A stretch of 64,000 nt of DNA from positions 90,113 through 154,112 of the forward strand of contig CAWAFH010000008.1 in the NCBI GenBank assembly GCA_963781265.1. Direction: 5' to 3'. The stretch comes from WHSW01 sp963781265 (GTDB lineage Bacteria > Actinomycetota > Thermoleophilia > Solirubrobacterales > 70-9). This document shows, piece by piece, positions 19,871 through 28,588 of this stretch. Each line of letters opens with the position of its first letter. Position 1 is the stretch's first letter. Made by a program: the position numbers and the translations under genes. The notes under the pieces are model-generated. The model was not told the origin of the DNA. It worked only from the letters and a program-made list of their open reading frames with translations, and searched no databases.

Positions 19871-20773
19871 ATGGCCAAGGTGGCGCGGCGCCAGCACGGC
19901 GTCGTGACGCTCGCGCAATTGAGGGCGTGCGGGTTCACCGACGAAGTGGTCAGGGGGCTCGTGCGGCGCGGCGAGGTGCGGCGGCTTCACCGCGCGGTCT
20001 TCCTGGTCGGGCCGATGGTGGGCGCGCACACGCGCGAGCTGGCGGCGACCCTGGCTTGCGGGGCGGGTGCCGTCGCCAGTCATCGCTCGGCGGCGCGTCT
20101 CTACGCGATCCTCCCGCCCGCTCCGGGCCCCGTACACGTCACCGTGGCGGGCCGGCACGTGGGAGGCGATGACAGCATCGTGGTCCACCGGACCCACACG
20201 CTCCGCCGGCACGAGGTCCGCGACCGTCACGGCATCCCGGTCACCGCCCCGATCCGCACGATCGTCGACCTGGCCGGCGCTTGCAGGGCGACGGAGCTCG
20301 AGGCGGCGGTGGCGGAGGCGTTCGCGCTCAACCTCGTCAACCGGGCCGTCCTCCTCAGGGCCATCGATTCATCCCCGGGTCGTCGCGGCGTCGCGCGGCT
20401 GGCGCGAATCCTCGAGGGGGAGCGCCGCCCGGCCCGGACCCGCTCCCACCCCGAGCGCCTGTTGCTCTCCGCCATACGCCGGAGCGACCTTCCCGAGCCG
20501 GAGGTCAACGCCCGGATCGGCCCCTGGGAGGTGGACTTCCTGTGGCGCGATCTGAGGCTGGTCGTGGAGGTGGACGGGTACTCGACCCACTCCTCGCCGC
20601 GGGCGTTCGAGCGCGACCGACGCAAGGACGGCGACCTGTTGGGGCGCGGCTTCATCGTCCGCCGCTTCACGGCCAACCAGGTTCGCAACGCCCGCACCGC
20701 GGTGATCGGTTCGATCCGGAGCACGATCGACCAACTCCACCGCCCGCCGAGCGTCGTTCAACCGGGCGCTTAG
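19871..20773 (+). CDS. AbiEi-like N-terminal wHTH plus DUF559 (PD-(D/E)XK-like) protein
   Basis: 300 residues from the ATG at 19871 (GGAG 4 nt upstream); an ATG at 19841 inside the preceding palindrome would add 10 residues. The N-terminus (RRQHGVVTLAQLRACGFTDEVVRGLVRRGEVRRLHR) looks like the winged helix of AbiEi-type antitoxins; the middle (SHRSAARLYAI, ITVTAPIRTIVDLAG-like) is conserved in this family. The C-terminal DUF559 region has VDFLWRDLRLVVEVDGYSTH and DRRKDGDLLGRG, the D...ExD..K pattern of very-short-patch-repair-like nucleases. No AbiEii toxin is adjacent. The stop codon lies in the loop of the second palindrome. Nuclease activity is inferred, not shown. Confidence 0.8.
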   Translation: MAKVARRQHGVVTLAQLRACGFTDEVVRGLVRRGEVRRLHRAVFLVGPMVGAHTRELAATLACGAGAVASHRSAARLYAILPPAPGPVHVTVAGRHVGGDDSIVVHRTHTLRRHEVRDRHGIPVTAPIRTIVDLAGACRATELEAAVAEAFALNLVNRAVLLRAIDSSPGRRGVARLARILEGERRPARTRSHPERLLLSAIRRSDLPEPEVNARIGPWEVDFLWRDLRLVVEVDGYSTHSSPRAFERDRRKDGDLLGRGFIVRRFTANQVRNARTAVIGSIRSTIDQLHRPPSVVQPGA

Positions 20774-20793
20774 CCCGGCTCGACGACGCTCGG
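20747..20793. repeat. Palindromic repeat family P, copy 2
   Basis: CCGAGCGTCGT and ACGACGCTCGG form perfect outer arms, ACCGGGC and GCCCGG the inner part, with a GCTTA loop (18 of 21 pairs). The TAG stop codon of the DUF559 gene (20771-20773) lies in the loop. The element closes the unit that copy 1 opens. Confidence 0.85.
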
Positions 20794-20820
20794 GCGATCG
20801 GCGGTGCGACAATGCAGCGC

Positions 20821-22491
20821 ATGGCAACCGCAGAGCGCCCGCGCAGCTCGGCCGCTACCCACGAGGTCGCGAACCAGGCGACCGCGCTCGAGGGCTACAA
20901 CACCTTCACCGCCGACCGGGTGCTCACCGAGGCGCTGCGCCGCGAGGGCGGCGACTGGGCCGCGGACCGGGTCAGCGAGGTCGGCGAGTTCGCCGGCTCC
21001 GCGCAGGCGATCCGCTGGGGCTTCGAGGCGAACGAGAACCCGCCGAGGCTGAAGACCCACGATCGCTTCGGCAATCGCATCGACGAGGTCGAGTTCCACC
21101 CGGCCTGGCACCACCTGCTCGGCGCCGGCGTCGCCTTCGGCGAGCACGCGCTGCCGTGGCGAGAGCCGGGGCCGGGCGCCCACGTCGCCCGCGCGGCGAT
21201 GTTCGTCGCCTCGCAGGCCGAGGCCGGCGTCGGCTGCCCGCTGTCGATGACCTACTCGGTGATCCCGGCGCTTCGCAAGCAGCCCGAGCTGGCCGCCGAG
21301 TGGGAGCCGCGCTTCACCAGCCTCGCCTACGACGGCGAGCTCAAGCCCGCCGCCGAGAAGCCCGGCTCGCTGTGCGGGATGGGGATGACCGAGAAGCAGG
21401 GCGGCTCGGACGTGCGCGCCAACACCACGGTCGCCGCGCCGCTCAACGGCGGCGGCCCGGGCGCCGAGTACGAGCTCACCGGCCACAAGTGGTTCATGTC
21501 GGCGCCGATGTGCGACGCCTTCCTCGTCCTCGCGCAGGCCGAGGGCGGGCTCTCCTGCTTCCTGCTGCCCCGCTTCACCCCCGACGGCGAACGCAACCGG
21601 ATCTTCATCCAGCGGCTCAAGGACAAGCTCGGCAACCGCTCGAACGCCTCCAGCGAGGTCGAGTTCCGAGGCGCCTGGGCGCGAATGGTCGGCGACGAGG
21701 GGCGCGGGGTGCCGACGATCATCGAGATGGTCAACCACACGCGCCTCGACTGCTGCCTCGGCGCCGCCGCCGGGATGCGGGCCGGGGTCGCGAACGCGAT
21801 CCACCACACCTCGCAGCGCTCGGCGTTCGGCAAACCGCTGATCGACCAGCCGCTGATGCGCAACGTGCTCGCGGACCTCGCGATCGAGTCCGAGGCGGCG
21901 ACGATCGGAGCGATGCGCCTGGCCCGCGCCTACGATCAGTCGATCGCCGGCGACGAGGGCGAGACGCAGTTCAAGCGGATCGCGAACGCGGTCCTCAAGT
22001 ACTGGCTCGCCAAGCGGGCGGTTCCCCATGCCGGGGAGGCGCTCGAGTGCTTCGGCGGCAACGGCTTCGTCGAGGAGTCCGGGATGCCGCGCCTGTATCG
22101 GGAGTCGCCGCTCAATTCGATCTGGGAGGGGTCGGGCAACGTCCAGTGCCTCGACGTCCTGCGGGCGATGGTCCGCGGCCCGGAGGCGACCGACGCGTTC
22201 TTCACCGAGGTCGGCGAGGCGGCGGGCACCGACGCCCGCCTCGACGCGGCGGCCGCGGCCCTGCGCGAGGAGCTGACCGACCTCGAGGCGATCGAGTCGC
22301 GGGCCCGGCGCGTGGTCGAGCGGATGGCGCTCGTGCTCCAGGGCTCGCTGATGGTCCGCTACGCCGACCCGGCGAGCGCCGATGCCTTCTGCGCCTCGCG
22401 GCTGGGCGGCGACTGGGGCCGCGCCTTCGGCACCCTGCCCGCCGGAACCGACTTCGGGCGCATCATCGAGCGGCACGCGGTGTTGACGTAG
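20821..22491 (+). CDS. Acyl-CoA dehydrogenase, AidB-like
   Basis: 556 residues from the ATG at 20821 (ATG 20812 is an alternative three codons upstream). Length and the extended N-terminus fit the AidB subfamily rather than short-chain dehydrogenases. Motifs include CGMGMTEKQGGSDVRANTT (FAD/substrate loop, ~180-198), GHKWFMSAPMCDAFLVLA, the Arg-rich QRSAFGKPL and GFVEESGMPRLYRESPLNSIWEGSGN with the catalytic Glu. AidB proteins bind DNA and are linked to alkylation stress; an actual acyl-CoA substrate is not certain. The palindromic repeat copy 2 lies just upstream. Confidence 0.88.
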   Translation: MATAERPRSSAATHEVANQATALEGYNTFTADRVLTEALRREGGDWAADRVSEVGEFAGSAQAIRWGFEANENPPRLKTHDRFGNRIDEVEFHPAWHHLLGAGVAFGEHALPWREPGPGAHVARAAMFVASQAEAGVGCPLSMTYSVIPALRKQPELAAEWEPRFTSLAYDGELKPAAEKPGSLCGMGMTEKQGGSDVRANTTVAAPLNGGGPGAEYELTGHKWFMSAPMCDAFLVLAQAEGGLSCFLLPRFTPDGERNRIFIQRLKDKLGNRSNASSEVEFRGAWARMVGDEGRGVPTIIEMVNHTRLDCCLGAAAGMRAGVANAIHHTSQRSAFGKPLIDQPLMRNVLADLAIESEAATIGAMRLARAYDQSIAGDEGETQFKRIANAVLKYWLAKRAVPHAGEALECFGGNGFVEESGMPRLYRESPLNSIWEGSGNVQCLDVLRAMVRGPEATDAFFTEVGEAAGTDARLDAAAAALREELTDLEAIESRARRVVERMALVLQGSLMVRYADPASADAFCASRLGGDWGRAFGTLPAGTDFGRIIERHAVLT

Positions 22492-22495
22492 GGGC

Positions 22496-23185
22496 ATGCC
22501 CCTCTCGACCCGGATCCGCCGCCACCTGCAGACCCATATCGTCGGCTACCTCGCGCTGTTCGTCGCGCTCAGCGGCACGGCGCTGGCCCTGCCGGGGCAA
22601 AAGACGGTCAAGGGCGAGGACCTGGCAAACGGCGCGGTCAAGAAGCGCGCGCTGGCCTCGGGGGCCGTGGTCTCGGGCAAGCTCGCGGGCGGCGCCGTCA
22701 AAGCGGAGAAGCTCGCCGCCGGCGCGGTGGGCAACGCCCAGCTCGCCGACAACGCGGTCGATCGCAAGAAGATCAAGGCCCAGGCCGTCGCCGGGAGCAA
22801 GATCACCGATGGCGCGGTGAGCTCGGCGAAGGTCGAGGACGGCACCCTGCAGGCCGCCGACTTCGGCGCCGGGCAGCTCAGCGACGGGTTCGTGATCAAC
22901 TCCGGTATCGGCCAGACGTTCTCGCTGCCGCGGGCGGGGCGCGTGTACGTGATCGCCACGGCGGTCACCGCCTGCAACGCGGCGCCGTGTAACTACGGCG
23001 TCCTGATCGACTCGACGGCCGTGCCCGGCGCGACCGTGACGCTGAACGAGACGACGACCGAGGAGCAGGTGACGATGATCGGCGTCACGGGCCAGCTCGC
23101 CGCCGGCAACCACCTGATCAGCCTCATCCACGATGGCGGCCTGACGACGTCGGATGTCAGCGTGGGCGGCATCCTCCTGCAGTAG
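22496..23185 (+). CDS. Secreted repeat protein (KL/AV-rich beta-helix-like)
   Basis: 229 residues. The N-terminus has the HLQTHIVGYLALFVALSGTALALPG signal segment seen on many proteins of this class. Residues ~40-125 are degenerate repeats of about 10 residues built on GAV.S.KLA.GAVKAEKL, a pattern that forms stacked beta-turns in surface proteins. The C-terminal ~100 residues are a beta-rich domain (TFSLPRAGRVYVIATAV to GGILLQ) with two Cys. It is probably an exported or surface protein of unknown role. It starts 4 bp after the acyl-CoA dehydrogenase stop. Confidence 0.75.
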   Translation: MPLSTRIRRHLQTHIVGYLALFVALSGTALALPGQKTVKGEDLANGAVKKRALASGAVVSGKLAGGAVKAEKLAAGAVGNAQLADNAVDRKKIKAQAVAGSKITDGAVSSAKVEDGTLQAADFGAGQLSDGFVINSGIGQTFSLPRAGRVYVIATAVTACNAAPCNYGVLIDSTAVPGATVTLNETTTEEQVTMIGVTGQLAAGNHLISLIHDGGLTTSDVSVGGILLQ

Positions 23186-23189
23186 CACG

Positions 23190-23519
23190 GTGGCCTACGA
23201 CGAGCGACTCGCCGAGCGCGTTCGCGAGCTGCTCTCGCTGCGCGCGGGGCTGACCGAGAAGAAGATGTTCGGCGGCATCGCCTGGATGCTCGACGGCAAC
23301 ATGGCATGCGGGGTCGCGGGCGACGAGCTCCTCGTGCGCGTGGCCCCCGACGACCGCGAGCGGGCGCTGGCGGAGGAGCACACGCGCGTGTTCGACCTGA
23401 CGGGCCGGCCGATGAAGGGATTCGTCTGCGTCACCCCGGCCGGCGTGGCCGACGACCGGGCGCTGGCGGGCTGGGTCGACGCCGGCGCCGACTTCGCGAC
23501 CTCGCTCCCGCCGAAGTAG
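23190..23519 (+). CDS. TfoX N-terminal domain protein
   Basis: 109 residues from a GTG 4 bp after the repeat protein. The single domain matches the TfoX/Sxy N-terminal fold: an initial helix, then EKKMFGGIAWMLDGNMACGV and a C-terminal GRPMKGFVCVTPAG...DDRALAGWVDAGADFA. In proteobacteria Sxy controls competence, but this stand-alone domain is widespread and its role in actinobacteria is unknown. Confidence 0.82.
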   Translation: MAYDERLAERVRELLSLRAGLTEKKMFGGIAWMLDGNMACGVAGDELLVRVAPDDRERALAEEHTRVFDLTGRPMKGFVCVTPAGVADDRALAGWVDAGADFATSLPPK

Positions 23520-23535
23520 CGCAGCGCGCGCGCCG

Positions 23536-23541
23536 TACGAT
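23536..23541 (+). promoter_or_regulatory. Putative leaderless -10 box of site-2 protease gene
   Basis: TACGAT ends 6 nt before the ATG at 23548 with a C-rich spacer and no ribosome site. Confidence 0.4.
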
Positions 23542-23547
23542 CTCCCC

Positions 23548-24735
23548 ATGGCGCCAACCGGAAAGCTGACCCTGTTCCACGTCCGGGGGATCCGGATCGG
23601 GGTCGACTACTCGTGGTTCTTCGTCCTCTTCCTGATCATCCTCTGGCTCTCGGGCTTTTACCGAGACGTCCTCGACACCGACAGCTCCGATACGGACCCG
23701 TACCTGCTCGCGGTCGCCTCGGCGTTCGCCTTCTTCGGCTCGATCCTGCTGCACGAGCTCGGCCACGCTGTGGTCGCCAACCGGCTCGGCGTGCCGATCA
23801 CCGAGATCACCCTGTGGCTGTTCGGCGGGGTGGCGAGGATGAGCAAGGACACCGAGACGCCTGGAGCGGAGTTCAAGATCGCCGCCGCGGGCCCCGCGGT
23901 CACCCTGCTGCTGGCGATCGGGTTCACGGCGATCGGGATCGCCGCCGCGGGCTCGGAGGACTTCTGGGCCGCGGTCCGGCTCGACCCGACCGCGCAGATC
24001 TCCGGTGTCCTCGCGATGATCGCCTGGCTCGCCGAGATCAACATCCTCGTGCTGATCTTCAACCTGATCCCGGCCTTCCCGCTCGACGGCGGCCGGATCG
24101 CCCGCGCGATCGCGTGGCGGCTGACCGGCAACCGCAACAAGGCGACCCGCTTCGCCGCCAACGTCGGGCGCGGCTTCTCCTACGCGCTGATCGCGTTCGG
24201 GATCGGGATCGTCGTGCTCGGCGGCGGCGACTACCTGATCAGCGGCGTCTGGCTGGCGCTGATCGGGCTCATCCTCGGCCAGTCCGCGCGCGGTTACGCG
24301 ATGCAGTCGGAGTTCTCGAGCCGGATCGACGGGATCAGCGTCGCCGACGTGATGGACGCCGATCCGGTCTTCTTGACCGAGGACACCAGCATCGAGAGCG
24401 CGATCGACGAGTATTTCCTGCGCTACCGATGGCCCTGGTTCCCGGTCGTCGACGCGGGCGACCGTTTCCGGGGCCTATTGGTCCGCGAGGCCGCCGATGG
24501 CGTCCCGGAGCCGAGCCGCTCCTCGCAGACCGTCGGCGAGGTGTTCGAGCTCGATGCATCGGGAGCGCTGCGGGTCCGCGACGACGCCCCGCTCGAGACC
24601 CTGCTCGGCAACGACGCCCTGCGCCGCCTCGGTGGCCTTGCGGCCGTCGACGCCGACGGGCGCCTGCGGGGAGTGATCACGGCCGACCAGGTCGGCCGTG
24701 CGATGCGCGACGCGCTCGCCGGCCGCCCGGCCTGA
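23548..24735 (+). CDS. Site-2 protease (M50) with C-terminal CBS domains
   Basis: 395 residues. The zinc motif HELGH (~69-73) lies in a transmembrane helix, and the third ligand is in NLIPAFPLDGGRI (~172-184). Six hydrophobic segments span residues ~15-245. The C-terminal ~140 residues form a CBS pair (VADVMDADPVFLTEDTSIESAI, then LRVRDDAPLETLLGND...DGRLRGVITADQVG), which usually senses adenylates. Such proteases cleave membrane-bound regulators such as anti-sigma factors. No obvious substrate gene is adjacent. Confidence 0.92.
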   Translation: MAPTGKLTLFHVRGIRIGVDYSWFFVLFLIILWLSGFYRDVLDTDSSDTDPYLLAVASAFAFFGSILLHELGHAVVANRLGVPITEITLWLFGGVARMSKDTETPGAEFKIAAAGPAVTLLLAIGFTAIGIAAAGSEDFWAAVRLDPTAQISGVLAMIAWLAEINILVLIFNLIPAFPLDGGRIARAIAWRLTGNRNKATRFAANVGRGFSYALIAFGIGIVVLGGGDYLISGVWLALIGLILGQSARGYAMQSEFSSRIDGISVADVMDADPVFLTEDTSIESAIDEYFLRYRWPWFPVVDAGDRFRGLLVREAADGVPEPSRSSQTVGEVFELDASGALRVRDDAPLETLLGNDALRRLGGLAAVDADGRLRGVITADQVGRAMRDALAGRPA

Positions 24736-24780
24736 TTTCCAAGCGCAGCGGTCGGATTTCTGGCCGCAATCCGCGTTCAT

Positions 24781-24786
24781 TAGGAT
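24781..24786 (+). promoter_or_regulatory. Putative leaderless -10 box of sdhA
   Basis: TAGGAT ends 8 nt before the ATG at 24795, with no ribosome-binding sequence; it would drive the sdhA-sdhB-hdrB-like operon. Confidence 0.4.
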
Positions 24787-24794
24787 CAGCTCAG

Positions 24795-26483
24795 ATGCCG
24801 AAGCACGACGTATTGGTGATCGGGGCGGGACTCGCGGGGCAGCGCGCCGCCCTGGCGGCGGCCGAGCAGGGCGTCTCGGTCGCGATCGTCTCCAAGGTCC
24901 ATCCGGTCCGCTCGCACTCCAACGCCGCCCAGGGCGGGATCAACGCGGCCCTCAACCCCGAGGACTCGTGGGAGTCGCACGCCTTCGACACGGTCAAGGG
25001 GTCGGACTACCTCGGTGACCAGGACGCGATCTCGATCATGTGCCGCGAGGCCCCCGAGGAGATCCTCCACCTCGAGCACCTCGGCGTCCCCTTCCACCGC
25101 AACGAGGAGGGCAAGCTCGGCACCCGAGCCTTCGGCGGCGCCTCGCAGGCGCGCACCTACTACGTGGCCGACATCACCGGCCAGGCGATCATGCACGTGC
25201 TCTACGAGCAGCTGATGAAGCACTCCGACGCGGTCGACCGCTACGAGGAGTACTTCACGACCTCGCTGGCGCTCGACGACGCCGGCAACTGCGTCGGCGC
25301 CGTGCTGCGCAACGTCCGCGACGGCTCGATGGAGCTGTTCGAGGCCAAGAACGTGATCCTCGCGACCGGCGGCGACGGCCAGGCCTGGCAGCCGACCACC
25401 AACGCGCTGATCTGCACCGGCGACGGGATCGCGATGGCCTACCGCGTCGGCGCCCCGCTGATGGACATGGAGATGATCCAGTACCACCCGACGACGCTGG
25501 CGGGCAAGGGCTTCCTGATCACCGAGGGCGCCCGCGGCGAGGGCGCCCACCTGCTCAACGCCAAGGGCGAGCGGTTCATGGAGACGTACGCGCCCAACAA
25601 GATGGAGCTCGCCTCGCGCGACGTCGTCTCGCGCGCCGAGCAGACGGAGATCAACGAGGGCCGGGGCTTCCCCGACGGCACGGTGGCGCTCGACATCACC
25701 GTCGTCCCGAAGAAGCGCATCCACGAGGCGCTGCGCGAGATCGTGCTCGTCGGCCGCGACTTCGCCGGGGTGGACATCACCAAGGAGCCGATCCACATCA
25801 AGCCGGGCAACCACTACACGATGGGCGGTGTCAAGACCGACGCCGACGGGGCCACCGAGATCCCCGGCCTCTACGCCGCCGGCGAGTGCGCGTGCGTCTC
25901 GGTCCACGGCGGCAACCGGCTCGGCGCGAACTCGCTGCTCGACACGCTGATCTTCGGTCGCCGCGCCGGCCTGCACGCCGCCAACCGCGCCAAGCAGACC
26001 GATCCGGGCCGCCCGTCGAAGGCCGCCCTCGCCGACGAGCAGGCGCTGATCGACGGGGTCGTCGGCCGCGAGCGCGGCTCCGGCCGCCGGGTCTCGGAGA
26101 TCCGCAAGGAGCTCGGCGCGACGATGGACAAGTACGTCGCCGTGTTCCGTGACGACGAGGGCATCAAGAAGGCGCACGAGATCGTCAAGCGGCTCAAGGA
26201 GGAGGCGAAGACCGCCTACATCGACGACCGCGGCTCGGTCTTCAACCAGGACGTCCTCGGGGCGCTCGAGCTCGGCTACATGCTCGACTGCGCCGAGTGC
26301 GCCTGCGTCGGGGCCCTGCACCGCACCGAGAGCCGCGGCGCCCAGTACCGCACCGACTTCCCGGAGCGCAACGACGACGAGTGGCTCAAGCACATCGATC
26401 TGACGATGAACGGCGACGGCCCCGAGATCAGCTACTCCGACGTCACGATCACCGAGTGGCAACCGATGGAGAGGACTTACTAG
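24795..26483 (+). CDS. sdhA: Succinate dehydrogenase/fumarate reductase flavoprotein subunit
   Basis: 562 residues. The FAD-binding GAGLAGQRAALAAAE is at the N-terminus. The His that covalently binds FAD lies in RSHSNAAQGGINAAL. Substrate residues appear in YHPTTLAGKGFLITEGARGEGA, HYTMGGVKTDADG and GGNRLGANSLLDTL. It oxidises succinate to fumarate, passing electrons to the iron-sulfur subunit. The sdhB GTG starts directly after the stop. No SdhC/D membrane anchors are present; an HdrB-like gene replaces them. Confidence 0.95.
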   Translation: MPKHDVLVIGAGLAGQRAALAAAEQGVSVAIVSKVHPVRSHSNAAQGGINAALNPEDSWESHAFDTVKGSDYLGDQDAISIMCREAPEEILHLEHLGVPFHRNEEGKLGTRAFGGASQARTYYVADITGQAIMHVLYEQLMKHSDAVDRYEEYFTTSLALDDAGNCVGAVLRNVRDGSMELFEAKNVILATGGDGQAWQPTTNALICTGDGIAMAYRVGAPLMDMEMIQYHPTTLAGKGFLITEGARGEGAHLLNAKGERFMETYAPNKMELASRDVVSRAEQTEINEGRGFPDGTVALDITVVPKKRIHEALREIVLVGRDFAGVDITKEPIHIKPGNHYTMGGVKTDADGATEIPGLYAAGECACVSVHGGNRLGANSLLDTLIFGRRAGLHAANRAKQTDPGRPSKAALADEQALIDGVVGRERGSGRRVSEIRKELGATMDKYVAVFRDDEGIKKAHEIVKRLKEEAKTAYIDDRGSVFNQDVLGALELGYMLDCAECACVGALHRTESRGAQYRTDFPERNDDEWLKHIDLTMNGDGPEISYSDVTITEWQPMERTY

Positions 26484-27695
26484 GTGTCTGCTGAAGCCGA
26501 GACCCGCGCGGAGATCGAGCAGTACACGCTCAAGGTCCGCCGATTCAAGCCGGAGTCGGGCGAGGGCCCCTACTGGGAGGAGTTCGACGTCGAGCTCGAC
26601 CCGACGCTCTCGGTCCTCGACGGCCTGCTGCAGGCCAAGGACCGCGACGACGGCTCGCTCTCGGTCCGCTGCTCATGCCGAGCGGCGATCTGCGGCTCGT
26701 GCGGGGTGAAGATCAACGGCCAGTCCACGCTCGCCTGCCTGACCCAGATCGGCGAGGCCCATGAGATGGCGAATCGCAGTGCCTCGGCTGACAGCCATAC
26801 GCCCGCAGGCGAAGCCGAGGACGTGGCGCAACCAATTGTGGTCGAGCCGATGGGCAACATGCCGGTGATCAAGGACCTGGTCACGGACATGGAGTCCACC
26901 CACTGGACCAAGATCCGGCGGGTCACACCGTGGCTGCTCGACGACGGCAACCCGCCCGAGCGCGAGCGCATCGTCCCGCCCGAGTCGATGGTGGACATCA
27001 CCCAGACGATCGCCTGCATCCAGTGCGGCGCCTGCGTCAGCTCCTGCCTCTCGATGGAGGCGGACCCCGACTTCATCGGCCCGGCCGCGCTCGCCAAGGC
27101 CTACCGCTTCGTCGGCGACCCGCGCGACGTCGAGGGCCGCGCTCGCCTCTACGACCTCGCCCAGGATCCGCACGGGATCTACGACTGCACCCACTGCTTC
27201 AGCTGCGTCGATGCCTGCCCGAAGGGCGTCGCGCCGATGGACCAGATCATGCGCCTGCGCCGCGCCGCCGGCCACGACGAGGAGATCCGGGACAAGAACA
27301 ACGGCCACAACCACGAGGCCGCGTTCGTGAAGATCATCGAGAAGAAGGGCACGCTCGACGAGTCGCTGCTGCTCCAGGAGTCCTACGCCCCCGGCGTCAA
27401 GGGCAAGCTGATCCCGAAATCGTCGGCGCTCAAGGGCCTGCTCGGCTCGATCCCGACCGCGATCCGCGGCATCCGCTCGGGCAAGATGCGCTCGCTCCCG
27501 AAGCTGATCCCGGGCGTGCACCACAAGCTGCCCGGCGACGCGCAGGAGCGCGTCAAGCACATCTACGAGCACACCGAGGACCACCGCACCGAGATCAACC
27601 TGTACATCACCGGCGAGGAGGACGTCGAGCCCGAGCCCGACGAGGAGGAGCTCAGCCCGCCGGAAGTGTCGAGCGGACCGAAGGAGAACGAATGA
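26484..27695 (+). CDS. sdhB: Succinate dehydrogenase iron-sulfur subunit with long C-terminal extension
   Basis: 403 residues from a GTG adjacent to the sdhA stop; classical SdhB is about 240. The N-terminal ferredoxin domain has CSCRAAICGSCGVKINGQ plus a later Cys for the [2Fe-2S] cluster. The C-terminal ferredoxin has CIQCGACVSSC and CTHCFSCVDACPKG for the other two clusters. A Gly/Ala/Asp-containing insertion (~95-112) separates them. Residues ~270-403 form an unusual extension, helical then very acidic (GEEDVEPEPDEEELS). It overlaps the HdrB-like gene by ATGA. Confidence 0.93.
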   Translation: MSAEAETRAEIEQYTLKVRRFKPESGEGPYWEEFDVELDPTLSVLDGLLQAKDRDDGSLSVRCSCRAAICGSCGVKINGQSTLACLTQIGEAHEMANRSASADSHTPAGEAEDVAQPIVVEPMGNMPVIKDLVTDMESTHWTKIRRVTPWLLDDGNPPERERIVPPESMVDITQTIACIQCGACVSSCLSMEADPDFIGPAALAKAYRFVGDPRDVEGRARLYDLAQDPHGIYDCTHCFSCVDACPKGVAPMDQIMRLRRAAGHDEEIRDKNNGHNHEAAFVKIIEKKGTLDESLLLQESYAPGVKGKLIPKSSALKGLLGSIPTAIRGIRSGKMRSLPKLIPGVHHKLPGDAQERVKHIYEHTEDHRTEINLYITGEEDVEPEPDEEELSPPEVSSGPKENE

Positions 27696-28588
27696 AGCTC
27701 GCGTACTGGCCCGGCTGCGTCTCGCGCGGCTTCACCACTGAGCTGCACGGCTCGATGGCGATGGTCGCCGAGCGGCTCGGGATCGAGCTCGTCACCCTCG
27801 ATCGCGCCAACTGCTGCGGCGCCGGAGTGATCGCCGAGCACAACCAGGAGCTCGCCGACGCGCTCAACGCCCGCACCTTCGCCCTCGCGCAGCAGACGGG
27901 GCTCGGGATGATGAATATCTGCTCGACCTGCCAGGGCGCCCAGTCCGAGTGCCAGCAGCGCCTCGACGCCGACTCGGCCTACCGCGCCCACATCAACGAG
28001 ATCCTCGCCGAAGAGGGGGTCAGCTACGAGAAGGACAAGGACGGCTGGGAGAACAAGAACTTCCTCTGGGTCCTGGTCGAGGACTATGGCCTCGACCAGC
28101 TCAAGGAGAAGGTCACTCGCCCGCTCGCCGGCCTGCGGGTCGGCCCGTTTTACGGCTGCTACGTCGTCCGCCCCAAGCACCGGCTCGGCTACGACGAGCA
28201 TCCCGAGCGCGACCTCTACCTCGAGCAGGTGATCGCGACGCTCGGGGGCGAGGTCGTCGAGTACGACGGGGCGCGCAAGTGCTGTGGCTTCCCGGTGATC
28301 ACGATGAACCGCGAGACGTCGCTGCGCCAGGCGGGCACTCACGTGGCCGACGCGCTCGACCAGGGCGCCGACTGCCTGGTGACGCCGTGCCCACTGTGCC
28401 ACCTCAACCTCGACATGCAGCAGCCCGAGGCGGCGAAGGTCGTCAACCGCGATCTCGGGCTCGCCGTCCTGCACCTGCCGCAGCTCGTGGGCCTCGCGCT
28501 CGGCTTCGAGCCGAAGGCGCTCGGCATGAACCGCCACATCGCGTCGACCGAGTGGGTCGGCGAGCGGCTCGCCGGGGTCCCCGCCTGA
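27692..28588 (+). CDS. HdrB-like (CCG domain) subunit, probable SdhE-type anchor
   Basis: 298 residues with two Cys-rich CCG domains: ANCCGAG and CSTCQGAQ in the first, GARKCCGFPVIT and CPLCHLN in the second. This is the architecture of heterodisulfide reductase subunit B. When it follows sdhAB, as in archaeal and some bacterial class-E succinate dehydrogenases, it serves as the membrane-associated electron exit in place of SdhC/SdhD. Translational coupling (4-bp overlap with sdhB) supports that. A classical heterodisulfide role is unlikely without HdrA/C. Confidence 0.88.
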   Translation: MKLAYWPGCVSRGFTTELHGSMAMVAERLGIELVTLDRANCCGAGVIAEHNQELADALNARTFALAQQTGLGMMNICSTCQGAQSECQQRLDADSAYRAHINEILAEEGVSYEKDKDGWENKNFLWVLVEDYGLDQLKEKVTRPLAGLRVGPFYGCYVVRPKHRLGYDEHPERDLYLEQVIATLGGEVVEYDGARKCCGFPVITMNRETSLRQAGTHVADALDQGADCLVTPCPLCHLNLDMQQPEAAKVVNRDLGLAVLHLPQLVGLALGFEPKALGMNRHIASTEWVGERLAGVPA

